This document shows positions 8,310 to 14,244 of a DNA stretch of 14,244 nt, in pieces. The stretch is from Aureococcus anophagefferens (lineage: Eukaryota > Sar > Pelagophyceae > Pelagomonadales > Pelagomonadaceae), in assembly GCF_000186865.1 (NCBI RefSeq), contig NW_008705697.1, forward strand, positions 1 to 14,244. The letters run 5' to 3'. The position numbers were made by a program, and so were the translations under genes. Every line of letters starts with the position of its first letter. Within the stretch, counting starts at the first letter, position 1. The notes under the pieces are model-generated. The model made no database searches. It was not told the origin of the DNA and was given only the letters and a program-made list of their open reading frames with translations.

Positions 8310-10343
8310 GTGCCTTGAGAACTCAGCTTATCCGGTCTTTTGTCCCGGTGGATTTTTTTGTGAACGTCCATTCAGGTATCAGGAATGCGAGACTGGCTAT
8401 TATTGCAAAAGAGGTAGTGTAGCACAGATAAGCTGCCCACCACATTCAACATGTCCTGCTCGATCAGAGGTCCCATCGGTAGGAATTAATATATACACCC
8501 TTGTATTTATCATCATTGCGATGTTTATGATGTTTAGTGCAAAAACCTTGCTGCACAATCTGTGGCTGCGAGCAGAAAGGGTGCTCATGGAGGATTCATT
8601 GGAGACTAGAGCCAGTGGAGTTGACATGGAGCCTACAGATGCGTCGCCGAAACTGAAGAATAAGTTCACAATAGAATTCTATGATCTACACTGTAGCTTA
8701 CGAAACGGCATCACGATCTTAAACGGGGCCTCCGGGACGCTCTCATCTGGCTCATTTACCGCAATTATGGGCGCTTCTGGAGCTGGTAAAAGTACACTCA
8801 TGAACGTCATTGCTGGACATGTTGGAAAAACAAGTGGAAAAATATTGGTGAACGGTGTTGAATGTGCTAGTCTGAGATGTGTCAAAGCGGAAGTTAGTTT
8901 TGTTCCTCAAGAAGACATTATGCACCGAGAGCTGACGGTATTGCAGAATTTAACCTTTTCTGCTGCAATTCAGCTCCCCCGGGAAACAAGTGAGAGACAG
9001 CGAGGGCGTTGCGTCTACGACACGCTAATCAAGCTTCACCTCGAACATGTACGTCACAACACTGTTGGTGATGAGATCCGCCGGGGCATTTCGGGGGGCC
9101 AGCGTAAACGTCTCAATATTGGTCTTGACCTCGTCTCGTGCCGCTCTATACTATTTCTTGATGAGCCAACAACAGGCCTCGATGCTGTGACCGCTACAGA
9201 AATTGCTCAAATACTGACCACAATTTCCAAAGAGAGCATGATGACGATCACGGCTGTGATTCACAACCCGGGTGTCCGAGCATTCAGCCACTTTTCTGAT
9301 CTAATTCTACTACAAGCTGGCGGTCGAGTGGCTTTCGCCGGTGGCATGGAGGATTGTGAAGGATATTTTGCCTCTCTTGGATTTCGTCGAGATTTGGAAG
9401 TCGACGGACCGTTTCCGGACTTTGTGCTCCTCTGTCTGTCAGGCGACAGGCAACCATTGGGCGAACCAACTTGGGACTCGAACAAGTCGTTTTCTATTGC
9501 GTGGCTCCAATACAAATCCAGCATGAAGGAAGGGGGCATGCCAATGCACCACCCTACTATGCTACCCCCATTTAAAAAGCAGCCTCCTAGCTTCAAATTT
9601 CAATTTATGCTCTGTCTTGAACGCGCCATCATGCAGGCTTACCCTTCCTTGCGACATTTTATCCGCCTCTATCTTTTCGCCCCGTATCTGATGGGTATTG
9701 TACTTGGTCGCATCATTGGTAACCCCCTCGCTCACAATGTCGTTGGTGCACATGCGACAGATATCTGTCGTCAACAGCACCCTGATTTGATTGAGAGATG
9801 TCAGGATCTTCAACAAAATGGTTACATGAATGCAATTCAACCGTGCGGGTTCAACGTGCTTGCCTTGTACGGTTCAGTGGCCAGTGGCACGTTTGGGAAA
9901 GAGACGGTGATATATATCAGGGAGTGTTCATACGGTTTGAATAGGTTAGCATACTATTGCGCCAAAGTGGTTGCAGATGTTCCAAGAATATATTTTTCAG
10001 CTCCCGGGACCTCTATGGGGTTTACGCTCCGATTTGTGTCTGCGTTGAGCAACCGTGAAATACTTTGCGGCTTCACTATACTTGTAACCTTTGCCTATAT
10101 AATCGGCTATACTGTTTCCTTCTTGTTTCCTTATGAGAAGTGCAGCCTCATTTGTGTGTGCTTTGGTTTGTGCATGGGCAGCACATTTGGAGGTGCGTCA
10201 CCTTGTAATCCAACTCCTGGATAGCCTTGGGATGAACAGATTTTGGGCGTCCTTACAAGCATAATCTTATGATAGTGAACCCTGCTAGATGGTTCAACGA
10301 ATACTGCTGGTATAAAACGACCTTCTATCCCTATACATGGTGA
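8310..10343 (+). CDS. ABCG-type half-transporter with Cys-rich N-terminal ectodomain
   Basis: The product is a reverse-order (NBD then TMD) ABCG half-transporter resembling the plant ABCG24/28 and oomycete type with an extracellular Cys-rich domain. The frame opens well before the ATG at 8521 and encodes CxxxxxC units (CPGGFFC, CETGYYC, CPPHSTC), then a membrane helix (VGINIYTLVFIIIAMFMMF, about 8479-8535). Counted from Met8521: Walker A GASGAGKST (84-92), Q-loop VPQED, signature ISGGQRKR (Ser191), Walker B LFLDEPTTGLD (Asp214/Glu215) and HNP in place of the usual HQP (His248). The TMD starts at about 370, with FGKETVIYIRE and a hydrophobic run to CMGSTFGG. The raw frame ends at 10224 early in the last TMD part. 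A 47-bp intron (10193-10239) would restore a frame ending NPARWFNEYCWYKT...TW at 10343, an ABCG-like RW..E motif. Substrate unknown; lipid-type cargo is common in the family. Confidence 0.88.
10193..10239 (+). other. Possible 47-bp intron near ABCG 3' end
   Basis: It begins GTGCGT and ends GAACAG. Splicing bypasses the TAG ending the raw frame (10222-10224) and enters the frame that encodes NPARWFNEY, as expected after the TMD. The alternative is a decayed 3' end with a nonsense codon and a frameshift, because a different frame (DEQILGVLTSIIL) also looks ABCG-like between 10233 and 10271. Confidence 0.4.
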
Positions 10344-10715
10344 TATGATCTGAAGTCCCTACAGCCAGCGCTGTGCAAATGTAGATCTGAATCGGCTCAG
10401 CCTGAGCCTCACGTCCAACAAGCGCAATATGGAGATAAACTAGGCTTTCCCCCTTGCTCGCCCAGTTTTAAAACAGCACCCGCCACAGTTGCACTTCGGA
10501 GGTTGGCCCCATAGATGCACAGTATTTTCCCCACGGTTTAGGGCAGAGCAGACTCATTTCTCCGAAGGTTCCGTCCAGCCAGGTATGAATGTTAAACGCG
10601 ACACAGTTTCGTCCTCCGCGAGTCCCCATCCTGCGGGACGTGACCGCGGCATTGATCCCTCATGGCGAGGATACTAGACCACCACATTTTATTGCCGACT
10701 CCAGTCAGTTTACAT
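10344..10715. other. Intergenic region after ABCG
   Basis: No gene is supported. It has a hairpin-forming GGCTCAG-C-CTGAGCC at 10394-10408, then a C-rich tract followed by TTTTAAAACAGCACC (about 10466-10480), resembling the motif before the EF-hand gene. A small ORF at 10489-10677 shows no recognisable features. Confidence 0.45.
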
Positions 10716-10913
10716 TCAGTAAGACCATCCAAGAGAAACGTAATCTACCCCGTTAGTGTATTCTTTGATTAGATCAGTGACTAAAGCATCGTTAAGTTCG
10801 TCGAATTCAACTTCACCGGTCTTGTCTTTGTCATAATTAGCGAATGCAGTATCAATAATAGTTCGCAAGCGCGCATCGTGTTCGTCTCCTGCCTTCGGCA
10901 GGGGGATCTCACT
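10716..10913 (-). pseudogene. EF-hand exon, 5'-truncated
   Basis: A minus-strand frame open from 10913 to a TGA at 10716-10718 encodes a textbook EF-hand: helix DARLRTIIDTAFANY, loop DKDKTGEVEFDE (10832 down to 10797; Asp1, Asp3, Thr5, Gly6 and Glu12 all present), then helix LNDALVTDLIKEY and a short tail. There is no Met in the frame, so it is a terminal exon or a fragment. A pyrimidine-bearing stretch with AAG/CAG near 10890 could be an acceptor. The 155-bp inverted-repeat arm starts only 19 bp upstream in its orientation, so the 5' part of the gene has probably been cut off by that element. It differs in sequence and base composition from the GC-rich EF-hand gene at 7390. Confidence 0.65.
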
Positions 10914-10932
10914 TTATCCCCTCCCCTCAAAA

Positions 10933-11087
10933 GAAGATTTTCCTGGGGTGCGCTCAGGCGCACAATACTAGAAGAGGATGTCAGCGACAGACGATACTCG
11001 TACTCGAGTACGAGATATTATCTTCTGTCTCTCTCCTCTGTATCCTGAATATCCTGGCTGATATATCCTGGCGGCTATATCACCTGC
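10933..11087 (+). repeat. 155-bp inverted repeat, left arm
   Basis: It matches the reverse complement of 13922-14076 almost base for base over the full length, with a few substitutions and two compensating single-base indels. It contains a hairpin word TGCGCTCAGGCGCA, a perfect 18-bp palindrome CTCGTACTCGAGTACGAG (10997-11014) and three iteron-like TATCCTGR units (about 11041-11070). It ends CACCTGC. Confidence 0.92.
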
Positions 11088-11752
11088 ACATATTTCGTTC
11101 TCTACATGATGTAGCTCTGGTTTTGGTTGCGATCACAGTGCACCTGCTACCATAAAAGACGGCGATTATTGTCGTCAGAACGCGAGTGTGACTAAGCACA
11201 ATCAAAGTGCGCTTGGCGATAAGCCAGCTACCTAGGGACTTATGCTGGGACGCTATACTAGCCTATGCTGGCTATGCTGAGTCTGCCTTATAATATCGCC
11301 CCGAAGGCGCTTTCCTTTTCCGAAATCAGAAATGGAAGTGCCTCCTCGTCTCTGCCTGCCTAGTGTGGTATTAGCAGGTTCGGCTCTTCGACGAAAATCT
11401 GTGGCAGCAAATATTTTAAAGAAAACGCTCACCCAGTAAATATGATCCAGAATTGTGATGGAGAGTGCTGGAAGTAACGGCAACATTTTACTGGAGTGCA
11501 CAGGGATAATGCAGTATCAATAGAATTTCTTCTGCATCCAACGGGTCATCACCTGGAGGAGTCGAGAAGGCTCCAATTACTTGTGTTTAAGAAACTTCTT
11601 CAAATCACGTTTTTAAAATAGGCTGCCGTTCAGTTTTCTTGGCCTTGGCACATATGACTTGCATTTTCCGACTTCCATGCTTCTTGCGTGACATTTCATC
11701 GGTGTGTGCTGACTAATGAGACCCTTATGGAAGACTGGTGGTCACTAGCGAA
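11088..11752. other. Spacer between left inverted-repeat arm and receptor-like gene
   Basis: No gene is supported. A GTG-started minus ORF (11253-11501) has no recognisable domain. Short TATGCTGG repeats lie at about 11240-11278. At 11150-11171 a 22-bp stretch resembles (17 of 22 positions) the ectodomain exon at 8125-8146. Confidence 0.4.
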
Positions 11753-13246
11753 CTAAATATAGATGAGCTCTATAATATCCTCCTTCGCTTTTGTGATATT
11801 TGCGCTACCCCTTGCCAAAGTATTGTCGATATCAATCAGACCGCAGGGTTCGCTTTGAGGGAGGGGGGGCGATGTCACACTGGCTTCTACATGGAACTCT
11901 GATTTCCTCGATGAGGATTCAGTCTGCTTGGAGGATTCCCCTTTATAAAGCTCGCAAGCCACGTTTGCGTCTCCTTGGTCGGCCAAGAGGTGCTTATCGC
12001 CACCAAGTTTGCGTCTCCGCCTCCGACGCCTGAGGCAGATTAAGAGACAGACAAACAAAACAGCTGCACCAATGGCATAAGCCTGAGTTCTGCTGAATGA
12101 AGATGTTTCAACAACCTTAGACTCAAGTTGAAAGGTGCTTGGAGCAGCCGTAGGTTGTGCTCTTGGGGATGGCGTGGGTGCACTTGTGGGTGCGAACGAG
12201 CTGGTGGGTGGCGTGCTTCCCGATGGACTCGTTGTTGGTCGGTCGGTGGGACAAATGCAGTGAGTACAGTCACATCCGAGTTCACCGAACTCTAAACAGT
12301 TGGATTCTGGATAGATACCTAGAAGATCAGCGCAGCTAGAACCATAACAATTCGGAACACAGCGATCTCCAGTTGGTTTCGGTGAGCGCGACGGGGCATA
12401 TGAGATCGTTGGTTCGTGGGAGAATGTAGGTGACGCAGTGGGAACGGGGGATACTGACGGGCTGGGGGTTGCTGTGGGAGGAAGAGTGCAGCCTCCCGCG
12501 GCTGCTTTTCCCATATGGAGCTGGACCGTTGTCAAAAACGGAGAAATACCAGAGAATTGATCATCAAAGACAAATACAAAGATAGCCGTTCCTATACGAC
12601 CCGACCCTCCAAAATCAAAAAGATAGCAGCCGTTTGCTAAACATATCGTTTTCGAATCATAAGAACCCTGCTCGAGGTCTAATGTCAGGCTCGTAGCATC
12701 AGAAGTCAAAGGGGTGATAACCAGTCGATTTCTTTGCCATCCAATGCTGAGCGGACTCAGGAGTACAATCTCATAGCAGTAGGTAGATGTCGGAGAAGAT
12801 GTAGCTGTTGGGCCCCCTGTGGAGGTTGGACACAGTGTCGGACTTGAACTGACGCTGGGCGCTGGCGAGCATAAGCCATCCAGGATGCGTCCATCGACCA
12901 ACAACAGCTCAGTAGTTGAGTATGGGTCCAATAATACGACGACAGATGGCGTCTTTACTTCACCAAGGGACCACGCAATTTCATCCCGACCACCGTAAGG
13001 ATTGCCGACGATAGAGAAACTATGACAACCATTTTGCAAGCAGGCGCGCTCCTGCTCATAAGCTTGTTCAAAATTCAAAGTTCCAGACGCAACGACGAGC
13101 CCAGAATCATCTTTGATATGGTATGAATTTCCGAACCAGCCATCGCCAGCTTCGTCTTCGAGTGTGATCACATATTTATAGCAATTGTTCGACTCCTGGC
13201 AATTCACCAGGACCAGGGGAACCAAAAACCGTTCGAAGCCAATCAT
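11753..13246 (-). CDS. Single-pass receptor-like protein with Pro/Thr/Ser linkers and Cys module
   Basis: The product is a predicted 497-residue type I membrane protein. Start: ATG 13246; the upstream GTG is not preferred because the ATG gives a clean signal peptide (MIGFERFLVPLVLVNC). Two related beta-rich domains follow. The first, at about 18-125, has YVITLEDEAGDGWFGNSYHI and CLQNGCHSFSI; the second, at 156-245, has CYEIVLLSPLSIGWQRN and CLANGCYLFDF. The second has lost the DGW-type acidic motif. Pro/Thr/Ser linkers lie at about 126-155, 255-293 and 333-370. A Cys module (CVPNCYGSSC...CLEFGELGCDCTHCIC, about 296-332) is of a kind I associate with stramenopile and haptophyte surface proteins. 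The TM helix is about 388-405, followed by a run of Arg and an 85-residue cytosolic tail. It is probably a cell-surface adhesion or sensing protein; no catalytic domain is seen. It is the only gene inside the inverted-repeat unit. Confidence 0.85.
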   Translation of the reverse strand: MIGFERFLVPLVLVNCQESNNCYKYVITLEDEAGDGWFGNSYHIKDDSGLVVASGTLNFEQAYEQERACLQNGCHSFSIVGNPYGGRDEIAWSLGEVKTPSVVVLLDPYSTTELLLVDGRILDGLCSPAPSVSSSPTLCPTSTGGPTATSSPTSTYCYEIVLLSPLSIGWQRNRLVITPLTSDATSLTLDLEQGSYDSKTICLANGCYLFDFGGSGRIGTAIFVFVFDDQFSGISPFLTTVQLHMGKAAAGGCTLPPTATPSPSVSPVPTASPTFSHEPTISYAPSRSPKPTGDRCVPNCYGSSCADLLGIYPESNCLEFGELGCDCTHCICPTDRPTTSPSGSTPPTSSFAPTSAPTPSPRAQPTAAPSTFQLESKVVETSSFSRTQAYAIGAAVLFVCLLICLRRRRRRRKLGGDKHLLADQGDANVACELYKGESSKQTESSSRKSEFHVEASVTSPPLPQSEPCGLIDIDNTLARGSANITKAKEDIIELIYI

Positions 13247-13843
13247 GAAACAACGCGGCACTAGCCAGCTCGTGCTTGATCGCGAGGCGCAAGCATCCCC
13301 GAGGTTATTGACTTTCGCAAGAGCTCCCCACTAAGGACGATTCACCGAAAAAGGCATCTTCATCCTCAAGGGGAAATCTTAATAGAATACCATCCATCAG
13401 ATCATTAAATTCTTTATTTGGAAACATAAAATACAGCCAGCAGTTTTATTTAGCTGGATGATGATAGTGGAGTCAGTACTCCTACTAGTGGGCCGGGCTC
13501 GAGTTCGACCGGGCGCACAGGTCTGATTTCGGCAAGGTGATGCCGAACGCCGTGCGCGCGGGTCCGGCGTCCAAGAAAGGGGTGACTTTAAATTCGGTCC
13601 TGCGGACGGGGTCGATCGAGGGGCTGCATTACTACAGTGTCGCGTTGGTTTACAGCGAAGGGGGATACGGTTCGGACGTATCGATCGCGCGGCGGCGGCG
13701 GATCCGAAGCGGCCATGCGGGCCGCCGGAGGCGCAGAGCGCCCTGCGGGCGATTGTGCGACATGTGGTGCGACCGCATTTTGTGTCGCCGTTAGACCAGA
13801 ACGGACCGATGGAGTTTATAAGTCTGGTAGCCTTCGGGCGGAC
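13247..13843. other. Spacer with a GC-rich block of unclear coding status
   Basis: 13247-13490 shows no gene. 13490-13800 is a GC-rich block in which several frames on both strands are open: plus 13537-13794, plus 13637-13858, minus 13867-13397, and an unstarted plus frame ending at 13916 with ALRAIVRHVVRPHFVSPL and MEFISLVAFGRTGAHVEG. Open frames are expected by chance in such DNA, and I cannot choose one or name a family. Confidence 0.4.
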
Positions 13844-13919
13844 TGGAGCCCATGTTGAAGGCAACACCCAGCTCCTAATCCAACTATATCATTCAATATC
13901 TAGTATCATTCCTTAATAT
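13844..13919 (+). repeat. 76-bp direct repeat, copy 1
   Basis: TGGAGCCCATGTTGAAGG to CCTTAATAT, repeated at 14116-14191 with two mismatches (CAATATCTAG versus CTATATCTTG). It ends 2 bp before the right inverted-repeat arm. Confidence 0.93.
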
Positions 13920-13921
13920 GC

Positions 13922-14076
13922 GCAGGTGATATAGCCGCCAGGATATATCAGCCAGGATATTCAGGATACAGAGGAGAGAGACAGAAGATATATCTCGCAC
14001 TCGAGTACGAGTTATCGTCTGTCGCTGACATCCTTTTCTATTATTGTGCGCCTGAGCGCACCCCAGGAAAATCTTC
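13922..14076 (-). repeat. 155-bp inverted repeat, right arm
   Basis: It is the reverse-complement partner of 10933-11087. The palindrome copy (13994-14011) carries one mismatch. The arm is flanked on both sides by copies of a 76-bp direct repeat. Confidence 0.92.
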
Positions 14077-14107
14077 ACCCATCCAGGTCCTAGACTAGGC
14101 TAGTCCC

Positions 14108-14146
14108 GAGCTGGGTGGAGCCCATGTTGAAGGCAACACCCAGCTC
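14108..14146. other. Strong hairpin overlapping direct-repeat copy 2
   Basis: GAGCTGGGTG (14108-14117) and CACCCAGCTC (14137-14146) form a perfect 10-bp stem with a 19-nt loop. The left half lies mostly outside the direct repeat, so copy 1 lacks the stem. Confidence 0.6.
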
Positions 14147-14191
14147 CTAATCCAACTATATCATTCTATATCTTGTATCATTCCTTAATAT
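14116..14191 (+). repeat. 76-bp direct repeat, copy 2
   Basis: The same 76 bp as at 13844-13919. It is followed at once by CACCTGC, the inner-end word of the inverted-repeat arm, whereas copy 1 is followed by the reverse complement GCAGGTG. Confidence 0.93.
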
Positions 14192-14244
14192 CACCTGCAC
14201 TCAGGATTAGTCGTTTAGCGCCGGGCGGGCGATTCCGGAATCGA

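Larger units (their letters stand above)
10933..14076. mobile_element. 3.1-kb unit bounded by long inverted repeats
   Basis: Long near-identical arms with internal palindrome and iteron-like units bracket one receptor-like gene. No transposase or target-site duplication is visible: outer flanks CTCAAAA and ACCCATC do not match. It could be a non-autonomous DNA transposon that captured a gene, an invertible segment, or a rearrangement between two repeats. Confidence 0.45.

Noticed and set aside
13488..13520. GGCTCGAGTTCGACCGGG word as a possible tRNA T-arm
   Set aside because: It resembles a B box, but no acceptor stem, D-arm or anticodon arm could be built around it.
13397..13867. Minus ORF of 156 codons
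   Set aside because: The GC-rich block is open in several frames at once; Arg/Ser/Pro-rich translation without motifs, so no choice is justified.
14077..14100. Target-site duplication around the 3.1-kb inverted-repeat unit
   Set aside because: Outer flanks at 10926-10932 and 14077-14083 do not match in either orientation.
1..14244. CRISPR array, bacterial operon or ribosomal RNA gene
   Set aside because: No regularly spaced repeats, no rRNA-like conserved blocks, and introns plus protein families point to a eukaryote.

Overview
The window looks like nuclear DNA of a unicellular eukaryotic alga, most likely a stramenopile (pelagophyte, chrysophyte or similar), though the exact lineage cannot be fixed from sequence alone. 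The reasons are eukaryote-type ABC half-transporters, very short GT-AG introns (47 to 62 bp), a secreted or membrane protein with Pro/Thr/Ser-rich linkers and a GCDC-type cysteine module common in these algae, EF-hand genes, a short interstitial CCCTAA tract, and remnants of a polinton-like virus (PLV) or virophage. Gene density is low and the intergenic DNA is full of repeats and broken coding pieces, so this is an accessory, possibly subtelomere-like region.

Layout: 1-1407 is an endogenous virus remnant. A minus-strand reading frame with the features of a PLV double-jelly-roll major capsid protein runs off the left edge and meets a plus-strand fragment of a D5-type SF3 helicase head to head at about 1025-1045. 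Low-complexity DNA follows (1408-1776), then a minus-strand hypothetical gene in two open blocks (1777-2702), AT-rich spacer, and a patchwork of coding-like minus-strand pieces in different frames (3053-4166). The spacer before 4837 carries 3.5 copies of CCCTAA.

The core has two ABC transporter genes on the plus strand. An ABCB-type half-transporter (4837-6831) has a complete nucleotide-binding domain and an unusual in-frame insertion. After a MITE-like inverted-repeat element (7108-7324) comes a GC-rich two-EF-hand gene (7390-). Through a 62-bp intron and then a 58-bp intron, its reading frame runs without a stop into a cysteine-rich ectodomain and an ABCG-type half-transporter ending at 10343. 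Read as one gene this gives a predicted 928-residue EF-hand/TM/Cys-rich/TM/ABCG protein with consistent membrane topology. The strong base-composition change at about 8090 means exon shuffling, gene fusion or misassembly must all be considered.

The right third is framed by a 155-bp, nearly identical inverted repeat (10933-11087 and 13922-14076) carrying iteron-like TATCCTGG units and an 18-bp palindrome. Between the arms lies a single-pass receptor-like protein gene on the minus strand (11753-13246). The left arm abuts a 5'-truncated EF-hand exon (10716-10913, minus). The right arm lies between two copies of a 76-bp direct repeat. The whole 3.1-kb unit resembles a mobile or rearranging module without a recognisable transposase.
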